DNA of 64,000 bases from NCBI RefSeq assembly GCF_947492815.1, contig NZ_CANLOB010000007.1, positions 124,001-188,000 on the forward strand, read 5' to 3'. The notes under the pieces were generated by a model that was given only the letters and a program-made list of their open reading frames with translations, did no database searches and was not told where the DNA came from. Origin of the DNA: an uncultured Dokdonia sp. (lineage in GTDB: Bacteria; Bacteroidota; Bacteroidia; Flavobacteriales; Flavobacteriaceae). Within the stretch, counting starts at the first letter, position 1. Each line of letters opens with the position of its first letter. Below, one piece after another: positions 15,521-24,642 of this stretch. The position numbers and the translations under genes are program-made.

Positions 15521-18289
15521 TTATAAATTATACTTTACTGTAAAGATAACATATCGAGGCTGAACAAAATATTCTGTATTCGAAATCAAAATATCATTCA
15601 CATTATTATTACTAATCACATCTACATCAAGTAAATTAGTTGCTTGCACTCTAAACTCCCATTTACTTTCTGGTTTTTGATAATACAAGTTAGCTTCTAA
15701 AAACTGATAGGTATTACTCAAATCGGTACTATCATCATTATCATCATAATCATAATAACTCCAATCTGCCGCAAATGTAAATCCTTTTAAGAAGTTTACT
15801 TCCATGTTTGCAAAAGGTCTATTGGTAACAAATGTACGATCGGTAAATCCGTTATCAGAGCGTGTGCTTGTATAGTTATATCCTATCTCAAAGTTAGGCG
15901 CTTCTTTAAAATTGGTCTCTAAACTTGTTTGATAGTTTTGTGTAAAATTCTTGGTATTACGATCTTGCCCATTAATCACATTATTCAAATCACTCCAAGA
16001 AACATTTCCTCGTACATTCCATTTGAATTTTTTGAATGTTTTAGAAAAACGAGCATTCCCTCCATAGGTCTCATCTACAAAATTGGTGTTATTTATAGGC
16101 GATGAGATTTGATCAATTCCTTGAAATACTCCTGCTGTTTTTACTGGATCTATACGTCTGCTATAATTTACACCTCCAAAAATACTTGTAAAGTTAAACA
16201 TACTAAAACTGAAATAGTTTAGGTTCACATTATGAAAAAGTGCGTTTTCAAGATTACGATTTCCTCTAAACAAGCGGTTAAAGTTATTGAACACAAGCCC
16301 CTCAGCATAATTACTTACATCTGTATATTGCGCAGTTACTTGGTAATTTAATTGTAACCTTTTACTCTGAGCAAATTGAGCTATGGCAAAAAAGTCTGGT
16401 AATACCAACCACTGATTGTCTTCTGTAACACTCCCTGCTTGATCACTTTTGATACCATATCTATGTAGTGTCAATCCAGGTGTAAATGTATAAATACCTG
16501 TTTTAAACTTATAGTGTGCGCCTAAGAACCAATCACTAAAATTAAATTGAACATCATTCCCTAATGAAGCAACTTCTCCTGTCTCTGGATCTGGTAGTGA
16601 GTTTTCAAAATCTTCACGCCCATTATTTTCTAAAATCTGAAAGATATTAGAGTTAAAATCTTGCCTACTCAATGTGCTTCCAAAAGTTAGATTAATATTA
16701 CTCTTATTATTAATCACATAATAGTAATCTATTTTTGCGTCTAGTTTATTAGAACGTATGGTCTTATCTTGATTTACATTAAAAAGATCTTGACCTTCTG
16801 TTGTTAATGGCAATACAGATTGAAAAGGCTGCTGACTCACTAGTGCATTATAAAAAGGATCTTCTTCTTGAAAAAGATGCTGTGCAGTAGCCGCAAATAT
16901 ATTATTCTCATTTAGCGTGTAATACACATTTAAATTCTGATTAATAGAAAACGGACTGTTTTCTTTACTTTGGTCTACATTATCAATTTGCTCTACAAAG
17001 TTTCCATCAGGATCTGTAAATCGTTCTATAGATGTACCATCAGAAAATTCTGTTTGCTTAGAAAGTTTTGCCAGCACATCATAATCTACTTGGAGGTTTG
17101 TACTAGGTTTATGCACTGCACTAAACTTTACCATTCCTAATTGATTACGCTGATCACTTACTTCATTAAACTCCTGAGATACTCCTCCGTTTATAAAGGT
17201 ATTTAAAGAGTTGTTTATAAAATTAGTACGACCATCATTCAGAATTGTAAATCCGCTAAGGTCCCATGTTTTAGAAGGACTATACGTAAAATTAGCTCCT
17301 ATAAAATCAGATTCTATCTCATTGGCCCTATTATTTTGTGTTGTTAAAAATCCTAATCCTCCATCAGAAATATTAAAAGACGTACCTCCTCGTTGATTAA
17401 AACCTCTAAATCCTCCTGTAAAATTAAAGTAGTCTCTAAATGTAAAAGGGACTTCTCCTGTATTATTAAAATTTCCAATAATATTAATGCTGCCTTTAGG
17501 GCTATAGTAAAACAATTTAGGCTTAACAGTATATCTAAATGCGTCATCTCCTACTCCTCCTCCAGTAGTTATATCACCAAACCAAAAGTTCTTTTTCCCT
17601 TCTTTGAGTTTTAAATTAATGGCTATATTATCTTGATCATTTCCAAGTCCTCGCATTTGAGATACTTCATTATAATTTTTTAACACCTCTACTTTCTTAA
17701 GTGCATCTGCAGGAATATTTTGTGTAGCCAATTTACTATCTCCATCAAAAAAATCTTTTCCTTCTATCATTACTTTAGAAACCTTCTGCCCATCTACCTC
17801 TATCTCTCCCTCATCGGTAACCTCAACTCCCGGGAGTTTCTTTAAAACATCGCCTAGTTTCTTTTCGTTTCCATTGGTAAAGCTATCGGTATTATATACG
17901 ATCGTATCTCCTTTTACAGACACTGGCATTTCATAAACCAACTCTACATTATCTAACTGATTAGGATCAGAAACTAATACAAAATCTTTGGTGTCATCTT
18001 GTGCATTTTCTGAAACGGTATAATCTACAATTTCAGATTTCAATCCTAGAAAACTTACTTTAAGCTCATACGTTGTATTTACGGCTAATTCTAATTTATA
18101 CCTTCCTTGAGCATCTGTAATTCCATAGGATTCTAGGGTTCCCTCAGCTTTATTTGTTGCAATGATATTTGCCAGTTCTAAAGGGTTTCCTATACTGTCT
18201 TTTACAGTCCCTCTAAGCTCTATACTTTGAGCAAAGAGCCCCAAGGGCATTGCTAATAGCAACACCAACATACTAGTTTTTAAACGCAT
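15521..18289 (-). CDS. outer membrane beta-barrel receptor with carboxypeptidase-like N-domain
   Basis: About 922 residues when started at the ATG at 18287-18289, which gives a clean signal peptide ('MLVLLLAMPLGLFAQS'). An upstream in-frame ATG would add ten unlikely residues. A CarboxypepD-like beta domain follows ('ELRGTVKDSIGNPLELANI', about 24-105), then a plug-like region ('LKKLPGVEVTDEGEIEVDGQ', about 155-200) and a long barrel ending in a C-terminal aromatic 'YVIFTVKYNL'. This is the OMP_b-brl_3 / TonB-receptor-like architecture. It may import or export a ligand, which is unknown. Its position beside two GLPGLI genes and a two-component system repeats a frequent arrangement in the phylum. 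Confidence 0.87.
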   Translation of the reverse strand: MRLKTSMLVLLLAMPLGLFAQSIELRGTVKDSIGNPLELANIIATNKAEGTLESYGITDAQGRYKLELAVNTTYELKVSFLGLKSEIVDYTVSENAQDDTKDFVLVSDPNQLDNVELVYEMPVSVKGDTIVYNTDSFTNGNEKKLGDVLKKLPGVEVTDEGEIEVDGQKVSKVMIEGKDFFDGDSKLATQNIPADALKKVEVLKNYNEVSQMRGLGNDQDNIAINLKLKEGKKNFWFGDITTGGGVGDDAFRYTVKPKLFYYSPKGSINIIGNFNNTGEVPFTFRDYFNFTGGFRGFNQRGGTSFNISDGGLGFLTTQNNRANEIESDFIGANFTYSPSKTWDLSGFTILNDGRTNFINNSLNTFINGGVSQEFNEVSDQRNQLGMVKFSAVHKPSTNLQVDYDVLAKLSKQTEFSDGTSIERFTDPDGNFVEQIDNVDQSKENSPFSINQNLNVYYTLNENNIFAATAQHLFQEEDPFYNALVSQQPFQSVLPLTTEGQDLFNVNQDKTIRSNKLDAKIDYYYVINNKSNINLTFGSTLSRQDFNSNIFQILENNGREDFENSLPDPETGEVASLGNDVQFNFSDWFLGAHYKFKTGIYTFTPGLTLHRYGIKSDQAGSVTEDNQWLVLPDFFAIAQFAQSKRLQLNYQVTAQYTDVSNYAEGLVFNNFNRLFRGNRNLENALFHNVNLNYFSFSMFNFTSIFGGVNYSRRIDPVKTAGVFQGIDQISSPINNTNFVDETYGGNARFSKTFKKFKWNVRGNVSWSDLNNVINGQDRNTKNFTQNYQTSLETNFKEAPNFEIGYNYTSTRSDNGFTDRTFVTNRPFANMEVNFLKGFTFAADWSYYDYDDNDDSTDLSNTYQFLEANLYYQKPESKWEFRVQATNLLDVDVISNNNVNDILISNTEYFVQPRYVIFTVKYNL

Positions 18290-18371
18290 TTTGTGATTGT
18301 GTTTTGGTTGATTTCCCAAGAATATGTATTCCTTGGAAACTTCTTTTGTTTTTCTCTGTAAAGTATTTTAC

Positions 18372-19280
18372 TTATCCTCCAAATCGGCCACCGCCTCTTC
18401 TTCCACCGCCACGACGGTTATTACCTCCAAAGCGTTCGGCCATTTCTTTGGCTTTTTCGTCTACGATTTTTTGGTACTCTTCTCTTGTTACTTCTTTTCC
18501 TTTTTCAGGGACTTCAATGACAATTTCTTCTTTAGGATTCAATACTACTTTTGTACATAACATCGTTGTATTATTGGTGTTCAGTTCTAAAATAAGTCCT
18601 GGAAGACCTCCAAAATCATCAGGTCCATGACTTGCCGGAATCATAGGCGTATACCAAGCAACAATTGTTTCTATTTTTGGTTCTGGTTTTTCTGCAACTT
18701 TATCTTCATTACTAGCTGTCTTAAGCGTATCATTTGCTTTTTCTCTTGCTTTTTGAGCATCTCTAGCACGACGTCCCATTCTACTCCAAATATTCTGCTC
18801 GATATCTCTTGTCGCAACCGCTTTAAAGACAGGATACTGACCTATCATTTTACTTTCCTTTACCAATTCCCATTCTAGGTTATTAATAGTATCCTTAATT
18901 AAGAAAGTCTTCCCAAACATATTGTTTTCTCTGGAGTACATATTTTGATCTACATTTTTATAGATGCCTCCTTGTGTAAAACCTCCTCCCCATCTACCAC
19001 CGCCTTGTCCAGGTGTTGCTAGTTTTTCTTCTTCTTTGTAAAAAGATTCATTATTGGTAAACGAAAGGGTAAACTCTTTTTCTAAAAAGTTTTTCATTCG
19101 TTCCATAATTTGTTTTTTACGTTGTTCAGACATTTGCTGTCCATCTCTTGTAAAACGAGACATATCTATTGTTGTCTTTGTTTGATAGGTAGCAACTCCT
19201 TGTACATTTTGCGCATTCGCAGTGAGTGTAAACAAACTTGTTACAAGTATGAAAACACCTAGCATATTTTTGAAAACCAT
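18372..19280 (-). CDS. GLPGLI family secreted protein with Gly/Arg-rich tail
   Basis: 302 residues. The signal peptide is 'LGVFILVTSLFTLTANA', followed by the family start 'NVQGVATYQTKTTIDM'. The naming motif GLPGLI is present in 'HGPDDFGGLPGLILEL'. The protein ends in a low-complexity tail rich in Gly and Arg ('RRGGGRRGGGRFGG'). The family is restricted to Bacteroidota and lacks a proven role; genes are often next to TonB-receptor-like barrel genes, as here. It precedes the barrel gene by about 80 bases and is a paralogue of the next gene upstream. Confidence 0.93.
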   Translation of the reverse strand: MVFKNMLGVFILVTSLFTLTANAQNVQGVATYQTKTTIDMSRFTRDGQQMSEQRKKQIMERMKNFLEKEFTLSFTNNESFYKEEEKLATPGQGGGRWGGGFTQGGIYKNVDQNMYSRENNMFGKTFLIKDTINNLEWELVKESKMIGQYPVFKAVATRDIEQNIWSRMGRRARDAQKAREKANDTLKTASNEDKVAEKPEPKIETIVAWYTPMIPASHGPDDFGGLPGLILELNTNNTTMLCTKVVLNPKEEIVIEVPEKGKEVTREEYQKIVDEKAKEMAERFGGNNRRGGGRRGGGRFGG

Positions 19281-19376
19281 CGTTTAATTTATTTAGTTGG
19301 TTAGACTTTAAAATTAAACCAAAGTTTAGGCGACTTTCTTTTTTTAAGAATACTTTATGATTTGCAGCAATTTTAT

Positions 19377-20207
19377 TTACCCTCCTATTCTGATAGAAAA
19401 GGAACTCTGTTCACCTTTTTTTCTTCCACCACCTTGATAGCGCTCCATCATTTCTTTGGCTTTTTCTTCAGAGATTTTCTCATATTCTGCCTCACTTACC
19501 TTTTTACCTTTTGTAGGGATTTCAAGGGCTACACCATCTTTAGGGTTAATTACAACTTGCGTACACATCATGGCCATTTTTCCATCATTCACCTCCAGTA
19601 TAAGACCTGGCAATCCCCAAAAATCATCGGGTCCATGTTGTACAGGTATATCAAGCGTATACCAAGCTGTAGTTACTTTTTCTACGGTTTTTACTTCCTC
19701 TTCTCCTTCGCCATTTACACTTTTAAAAGAACGTTCTTCTACTTCTTCAGTTAAAGTAGCTTTAAAACAGGTGTATTGTCCAATATTCTTTGTTTCTTTT
19801 TCAAGTTTCCACTCAGGTTTTTCTAGTTTGTCTTCTACTAGAAATTGTTTTCCCATCAGGTCACTTTGTTGTGTGTAGGTTTGGTCTTTAATATTTTGAT
19901 ATAAGATATCGCTATTACCACTTAACACAATACTAATTCCTGAAGTAGAAGGCGCCTGAGGTTTATCTAGTGCTACTTCTTCTTTCCATATAGCGGCTGC
20001 ATCATTAAACGATAATGTGTATTCTTTTTGGAATTGCTTACGCAATTGCTCTTGAATTGATTTCTGTATTTCATCGTTCATCCCAGATGTGCTATCCATT
20101 TTTATATCAACATGACGTTGGGTTTGATAAGTGGCTACTCCTTGGATGTTTTGAGCGTGTGCTTTCGCGAAAGCAAACACTAAAATAAGTAAGATGATAT
20201 TTTTCAT
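19377..20207 (-). CDS. GLPGLI family secreted protein
   Basis: 276 residues, paralogous to the neighbouring GLPGLI gene: the same start 'NIQGVATYQTQRHVDI' and motif 'HGPDDFWGLPGLILEV'. The signal peptide 'MKNIILLILVFAFAKAHA' is partly encoded by a copy of the 14-bp palindrome (20161-20174), so the repeat has been accommodated in an export signal. The C-terminus is basic and Gly-rich. Located 23 bases after the small secreted protein gene, in the same orientation, so likely in the same operon. Function unknown. Confidence 0.93.
   Translation of the reverse strand: MKNIILLILVFAFAKAHAQNIQGVATYQTQRHVDIKMDSTSGMNDEIQKSIQEQLRKQFQKEYTLSFNDAAAIWKEEVALDKPQAPSTSGISIVLSGNSDILYQNIKDQTYTQQSDLMGKQFLVEDKLEKPEWKLEKETKNIGQYTCFKATLTEEVEERSFKSVNGEGEEEVKTVEKVTTAWYTLDIPVQHGPDDFWGLPGLILEVNDGKMAMMCTQVVINPKDGVALEIPTKGKKVSEAEYEKISEEKAKEMMERYQGGGRKKGEQSSFSIRIGG
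20161..20174. repeat. 14-bp palindrome, copy 6 (inside GLPGLI signal peptide)
   Basis: Perfect copy; in frame it encodes Ala-Phe-Ala-Lys-Ala within the hydrophobic to cleavage-site segment of the signal peptide. Confidence 0.95.
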
Positions 20208-20230
20208 AATATGGTAAAGTTATATAATTT

Positions 20231-20737
20231 TTAGTTTTTCTTTTTTTCTTCTTTTTCCTCCTTTTCTGTTTTCTCCTCAATCTCTTCGATGGTCTTCAAC
20301 ACGAGTTTAATCGCATCACTATCTTCTAATTTTGCAGAAAGTTCTTTTATTTTAATTTTTACTTCGTCTAAATCAACATCTTCCGATCCTTCTAACGTTT
20401 TTACTTCTCCATTTGAAAGAATCTTTACTTTATAGGATTTTGATTCGTCATCTGAAATATCAATTGTTTTAACAATAACTTTTTCATGTGTACTATCTCC
20501 TTCTTCAAATTCTGAAAGCACTTCTATTAATTTCTTTAATGTACCATCCTTCATGTCGTCTTCATCAATATCTACATCTATATCCTTAGTAGTGAAAATC
20601 TTATACTTCTTGACTGTTTTACTTTCTTTTCCGTCTTCTCCTTCTGTCTTTGTTATTACTTCTTTTGTTACTATACTTTGTGCCATACTTATCGTCGTTG
20701 CGCACACTAAAATCATAAGAGTTATTAAAGTTTTCAT
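20231..20737 (-). CDS. small secreted acidic/basic protein of unknown function
   Basis: 168 residues. An N-terminal signal peptide ('LITLMILVCATTISMAQS') is followed by a strongly charged protein with repeated beta-like acidic segments ('KDIDVDIDEDDMKDG', 'EDVDLDEVKIKIKEL'). It ends in a Glu/Lys run ('EEKTEKEEKEEKKKN'). I recognise no named family. It is the second gene of the minus-strand series that begins with the lipoprotein thioredoxin and continues with two GLPGLI genes, so an envelope role under the adjacent two-component system is likely but unproven. Confidence 0.7.
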   Translation of the reverse strand: MKTLITLMILVCATTISMAQSIVTKEVITKTEGEDGKESKTVKKYKIFTTKDIDVDIDEDDMKDGTLKKLIEVLSEFEEGDSTHEKVIVKTIDISDDESKSYKVKILSNGEVKTLEGSEDVDLDEVKIKIKELSAKLEDSDAIKLVLKTIEEIEEKTEKEEKEEKKKN

Positions 20738-20783
20738 AGTGTTTCGTGTTTTATTTTAGGTTTAGATTATGTTTGTTTTTATT

Positions 20784-21920
20784 TTATGAGGTAAGATGTT
20801 CTTTTATATCTTTAATAAGATATTGATCATATCCTGTCCATTTTTTTATCATTTTCCCTTCTTGGTCAAAAAGAACATATGTAGGTGTTCCAGCCACTCT
20901 GTACTTTGTAAATGCGTCACTATTTCTGCCTTTTTTATTCCATAGACTTGACCAGTTTACATTATTTTCTTTACTGGTTTTAATCCAGTCGTCTTTATCA
21001 TTTTCTACATTAAGAGTTACGATAGTCAATGCTGTTGACTTTTGATTAGCCAGTTTTTTTATTTCTGGCAATGCTTTTTTACACCAACCACAATGTGGAG
21101 ACGAAAATTCTAATAACACATACTTTTTGTTATCAAAATGGTCTGAAAACTGAACAACCTCTCCTTCTTGATTTTCGGCTTCAAAATCATATAAGTAATC
21201 ATTCGTTTTTAAGGGCTTATGCGCTAAAAACGTATTAATTACTTGAACATATTCTGTCTTCTTAAATTCCGGTTGTAATTTTTTTAATTGATTTTCAATA
21301 AATAGTTTAGATAAATTATTCTTATTACTATTTAGTACTTTGAGTCCATAATGTGTATTGATATTTTTTTCTATAAACTTTTGAGTTATACTTAAAATAT
21401 CATTGTCTATGGTTTCAAAAACTCCTCCTTTTCCCCAATACACAGTTTGCAAACTATCATTCCAAGCATTTGCTTGACGTTGTGCTATCATACTTTGAAT
21501 TTCTTCATCATACTTATTATTTAAAAATGCAGTCTCTTGTTCTAATGTAGATTTAAGCACTTGATGTAACGATCCTTTAATTTGAAGTTTATTTGAAAAA
21601 TCTTTTTTATCTCCTTTTATTGTTATTTTCTCATTACCTACAAATAAAGACACCATACTTGTACTATTGTCTTTTTCTTTAATTAATAACCTTAATGAAG
21701 TAGGTGTTTTAGAAAGTGTATCTACAAGAGTAAATTTTCCACTTTTGAGCTCTGTAGTTACTCGTGTTTTAGAACTAATACCATCTATTAAAGTAACCTC
21801 TGCATTTTCTGAAAACCCAGTCAATATAGCTGTTATCTCAAGTGTCTGCTTTTCTTCTTTACAAGAAAGACAGAGTATAAACATGCAAGAAAATAATAAG
21901 ATGGTATAAATAGATTTCAT
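20784..21920 (-). CDS. lipoprotein thioredoxin-like protein (DUF4369/AhpC-TSA type)
   Basis: 378 residues with lipobox C20 ('FILCLSCKEE'). The N-terminal half (about 30-120) resembles the beta-rich DUF4369 domain common in Bacteroidota thiol oxidoreductases. A helical linker follows, and the C-terminal thioredoxin fold has C277-G-W-C280 in 'FSSPHCGWCKKALPEI' and the cis-proline 'VAGTPTYVLF'. It is the first gene of the minus-strand series, and its promoter region is shared back to back with the histidine kinase gene. A weak -10 (CACATTTG, 22002-22009 on the minus strand) places the three GTTAAC repeats at the activator position. Confidence 0.85.
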   Translation of the reverse strand: MKSIYTILLFSCMFILCLSCKEEKQTLEITAILTGFSENAEVTLIDGISSKTRVTTELKSGKFTLVDTLSKTPTSLRLLIKEKDNSTSMVSLFVGNEKITIKGDKKDFSNKLQIKGSLHQVLKSTLEQETAFLNNKYDEEIQSMIAQRQANAWNDSLQTVYWGKGGVFETIDNDILSITQKFIEKNINTHYGLKVLNSNKNNLSKLFIENQLKKLQPEFKKTEYVQVINTFLAHKPLKTNDYLYDFEAENQEGEVVQFSDHFDNKKYVLLEFSSPHCGWCKKALPEIKKLANQKSTALTIVTLNVENDKDDWIKTSKENNVNWSSLWNKKGRNSDAFTKYRVAGTPTYVLFDQEGKMIKKWTGYDQYLIKDIKEHLTS

Positions 21921-22030
21921 AGATATAAAATGTTTTAAGAGTTTGTATTAAATCTCACAAGAGTCTCTTTATTATTTATGTGTCATAATATTTCAACACT
22001 ACAAATGTGCATATCTCTAGTTGATATTTA

Positions 22031-22057
22031 CGTTAACCAACGTTAACGAGTGTTAAC
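22031..22057. promoter_or_regulatory. three 10-bp-spaced direct repeats in a divergent promoter region
   Basis: CGTTAAC at 22031, CGTTAAC at 22041 and TGTTAAC at 22051: exactly one helical turn apart. The array lies just upstream of the -33 position of both the kinase promoter (-10 at 22085) and the presumed minus-strand promoter (-10 near 22002). OmpR-family regulators bind such direct repeats, and the adjacent response regulator is of that family. Confidence 0.7.
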
Positions 22058-22084
22058 CGATTTTTTTTCAAGGAAGTAACCCCC

Positions 22085-22092
22085 TACTTTTG
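22085..22092 (+). promoter_or_regulatory. -10 box of the histidine kinase gene, probably leaderless
   Basis: TACTTTTG is an exact TAnnTTTG match. Its last base is only four bases before the ATG at 22097, so the transcript would start at or next to the start codon. Confidence 0.65.
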
Positions 22093-22096
22093 AAGT

Positions 22097-23689
22097 ATGC
22101 AAGAAAGAAATTATAAAACCATATTATATTTTATAAGCAGTGTGATCCTGATTACACTTGCTATACAAGTATATTGGAATTACAAAAATTATCAAGCTGG
22201 AAAACAACAGCTTATTAATGATGTTCAGGCAAGTCTAGATGATGCGGTAAGCATTTACTACGAAAATAAGGCAGCTCAAAACACCTTAGGTTTTTTTAGC
22301 AACGAAACGAATCCCAAAGATTTTTTTAAATCAGATCGTTTTAAAAGTTTTACTGAGCGTACTGCAAATGGTATTACTAATAACTTAGCGTCTATTGTTA
22401 TTACAGATTCTATAATTGATGGTGATTATCTTACTATTGAGGGTGCTACTTCACAAGAAATAGATTCTATCATACAAAATTCTTCTAAGTCTCTAGCCAC
22501 TTTTAAACAGAGTACTTATGAAATAGATACTTCGAAACCTAAAAGTTCGTTCACCATAAAAAGTACAGATGGTGAAGGTTTAGATACTATTTTAAAAAGA
22601 TTAAATAATCGCACACACAACGATACTGTATACAGATGGGGGAAAACAATAACAGGAGATTCTTTACGCACCAATGCGCTACAAGATTTAACGACTAAAA
22701 TTGTGCTTTCTTTTACGGATGACTCTGTAGATGTTCCAATTATTGATTCCTTGTTTTCTAATGAATTATCAAGAAAGAATATCTCAACAAAATACAATCT
22801 TTCTTATGGAGACACTTTTGAAGATTTACAAGATGAGATTGTTGTGATTTCATCTTCGTTATTATTACCTGAAGAAAATATTTTAAAAGCTGGTGTTCAA
22901 AATATTGCAGGCGTTGTTTTAAAAAGAAATCTATTAGGTATTTCATTATCCATATTACTACTCGCAGCTGTCATAGGCAGTTTATTATACCTCTTACATA
23001 TTATACAGCAACAAAAGCAACTCGCCGAAATCAAGAATGATTTTATTAGTAATATGACACATGAATTTAAAACCCCTATTGCAACGATAGGTGTTGCTAT
23101 GGAAAGCATTCAACATTTTAATGCCTCTAATGATATGGAGAAGACAAAAAAGTATGTAGAGATGTCTTCACAGCAAGTGAGTAAGCTTAATGAAATGGTT
23201 GAAAAATTACTAGAAACGGCTACGATACGTAGTGAAGCACTAGCACTTAATAAACAAGAGACGAATATCGTTGATCTCCTTGAGTCAATACATCAAAAAT
23301 ATGTAGCTACTCACACTGAAAAAGAAATTATTTTTCAAACAAAAGAAGATAATATTTGGGCTCCTGTAGATGCTTTTCATATGGAGAATGCCATAGATAA
23401 CATTGTAGATAATGCTATAAAATATGGTGGTCATACCATTCAAATAGCGATTCAAAAATTAAAATCAAACGTAGAAATTGTGATTTCAGATTCTGGAAAT
23501 ACACTTACAAAATCTCAAGTCACTCAGATTTTCGAGAAATTCTACCGCGTACCTAAAGGGAACACTCATGATGTAAAAGGCTTTGGAATAGGACTCTATT
23601 ACACCAAAGTAATCATAGAGAAACATGAAGGTACTATTGCCGTAGAGACAAGTCCAACGCGTTTTAAAATCCTTTTGCCTTATGTCTAA
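22097..23689 (+). CDS. sensor histidine kinase
   Basis: 530 residues. One membrane helix near residues 8-27 and another near 280-302 ('ISLSILLLAAVIGSLLYLL') enclose a periplasmic sensor of about 250 residues without a recognisable fold. The phosphoacceptor is H322 in 'SNMTHEFKTPIATI', followed by the ATPase domain with N-box 'NAIDNIVDNAIKY', 'DSG', F-box 'FEKFYRVP' and 'GFGIGLYYTK'. It overlaps the response regulator gene by eight bases, so they are translationally coupled. The divergent envelope operon is its likely target. No cytoplasmic HAMP domain is evident. Confidence 0.93.
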   Translation: MQERNYKTILYFISSVILITLAIQVYWNYKNYQAGKQQLINDVQASLDDAVSIYYENKAAQNTLGFFSNETNPKDFFKSDRFKSFTERTANGITNNLASIVITDSIIDGDYLTIEGATSQEIDSIIQNSSKSLATFKQSTYEIDTSKPKSSFTIKSTDGEGLDTILKRLNNRTHNDTVYRWGKTITGDSLRTNALQDLTTKIVLSFTDDSVDVPIIDSLFSNELSRKNISTKYNLSYGDTFEDLQDEIVVISSSLLLPEENILKAGVQNIAGVVLKRNLLGISLSILLLAAVIGSLLYLLHIIQQQKQLAEIKNDFISNMTHEFKTPIATIGVAMESIQHFNASNDMEKTKKYVEMSSQQVSKLNEMVEKLLETATIRSEALALNKQETNIVDLLESIHQKYVATHTEKEIIFQTKEDNIWAPVDAFHMENAIDNIVDNAIKYGGHTIQIAIQKLKSNVEIVISDSGNTLTKSQVTQIFEKFYRVPKGNTHDVKGFGIGLYYTKVIIEKHEGTIAVETSPTRFKILLPYV

Positions 23690-24359
23690 AATAAAATTAT
23701 TACTCGCCGAAGACGAACCTGCTTTGGGCCAAATTGTAAAAGAGAGTTTAGAGACTCGCGATTTTGATGTGACCTTATGTGTAGATGGTCAAGCGGCATT
23801 ACAAACATATATAGATCATCATCCAGCTATTGTAGTATTAGACGTGATGATGCCAAAAATGGATGGTTTTACAGTAGCTAAAGAAATTCGAAAAGTAGAC
23901 GATACGATTCCTATTATATTTCTTACTGCAAAATCTCAAACTGCAGATGTTGTAGAGGGGTTTAGTATTGGTGGAAATGACTATTTAAAAAAACCGTTTA
24001 GTATCGAAGAACTCATTGCCCGTATTAATAATTTACTCAATAGAAGTTTAGAGCAAAAGAATGCAGATACGTTAAAAATAGGGGAATATACTTTTGAATT
24101 TCCAAAACAGGTATTACGCTTTCGCGAAAACGAACAAAACCTCACTCACCGGGAAGCACATCTGTTATTTCATTTGTGCAAAAACAAAAACCAAGTTCTC
24201 GACCGCTCCCTCATCCTCAAAAAATTATGGGGTGATGATGATTTTTTTAGTGGAAGATCTATGGATGTATTTATCACCAAACTACGCAAAAAATTAAAAG
24301 AAGATCCCAATATCTCTATCGTAAATGTAAGAGGATATGGTTATAAACTTATATGCTAA
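23682..24359 (+). CDS. OmpR-family response regulator
   Basis: 225 residues. The receiver has the acidic pocket 'AEDEPA', phosphoacceptor D54 in 'VVLDVMMPKMDG', T in 'FLTAKSQ' and lysine in 'LKKPFSIEEL'. A winged-helix DNA-binding domain follows ('LTHREAHLLFHLCKNKNQVL', 'MDVFITKLRKKLKEDPN'). A variant of the palindrome (24118-24129) encodes part of 'LRFREN'. The final 116 bases are duplicated downstream at 24446-24561. The likely operator is the GTTAAC repeat array upstream of its operon. Confidence 0.94.
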   Translation: MSKIKLLLAEDEPALGQIVKESLETRDFDVTLCVDGQAALQTYIDHHPAIVVLDVMMPKMDGFTVAKEIRKVDDTIPIIFLTAKSQTADVVEGFSIGGNDYLKKPFSIEELIARINNLLNRSLEQKNADTLKIGEYTFEFPKQVLRFRENEQNLTHREAHLLFHLCKNKNQVLDRSLILKKLWGDDDFFSGRSMDVFITKLRKKLKEDPNISIVNVRGYGYKLIC

Positions 24360-24369
24360 CTCTATAAAC

Positions 24370-24440
24370 GGGGTGGTGGTTTTCTAGTTTTTGTAATATG
24401 CGAAGCACAAAAAATAGAAAACTTTCCGTTACCTGAAAAT
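24370..24440 (-). repeat. sixth copy of the metK-leader hairpin repeat, between the duplicated ends
   Basis: On the minus strand the order is GTAACGGA, a 16-pair stem with one mismatch (GTTTTCTATTTTTTGT / ACAAAAACTAGAAAAC, loop gcttcgcatatt), then CACCACCCCGTTTATAGAG. Flanks, apical TTTTTGT and the gcttcgcat loop match the units at 8299-8780, but the stem sequence is different. Confidence 0.75.
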
Positions 24441-24445
24441 TTCTG

Positions 24446-24561
24446 TTTTTAGTGGAAGATCTATGGATGTATTTATCACCAAACTACGCAAAAAATTAAG
24501 AGAAGAGCCCAATATCTCTATCGTAAATGTAAGAGGATATGGTTATAAACTTATATGCTAA
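24446..24561 (+). pseudogene. duplicated 3' end of the response regulator gene
   Basis: 116 bases repeat positions 24244-24359 through the stop codon with only two differences, giving Lys to Arg and Asp to Glu. It encodes the last 37 or so residues of the DNA-binding domain without a start. Conservative changes suggest that it came from a functional allele rather than from random decay. Confidence 0.9.
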
Positions 24562-24585
24562 TGTAAAGGGAATACTCATATATAA

Positions 24586-24599
24586 GCTTTCGCGAAAGC
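24586..24599. repeat. 14-bp palindrome, copy 7
   Basis: Perfect copy followed by GTACCCAGAAA, an 11-base tail that is shared with the copy at 30925. Confidence 0.95.
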
Positions 24600-24642
24600 G
24601 TACCCAGAAAAACGGCTAGATTTTTGTACTTTGCTTATTCCT

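Noticed and set aside
18304..20759. Plus-strand open frames opposite the GLPGLI and OMP genes
   Set aside because: They are antisense shadows of genes with clear signal peptides and motifs; low-complexity Phe/Ser/Cys translations are typical of such shadows.
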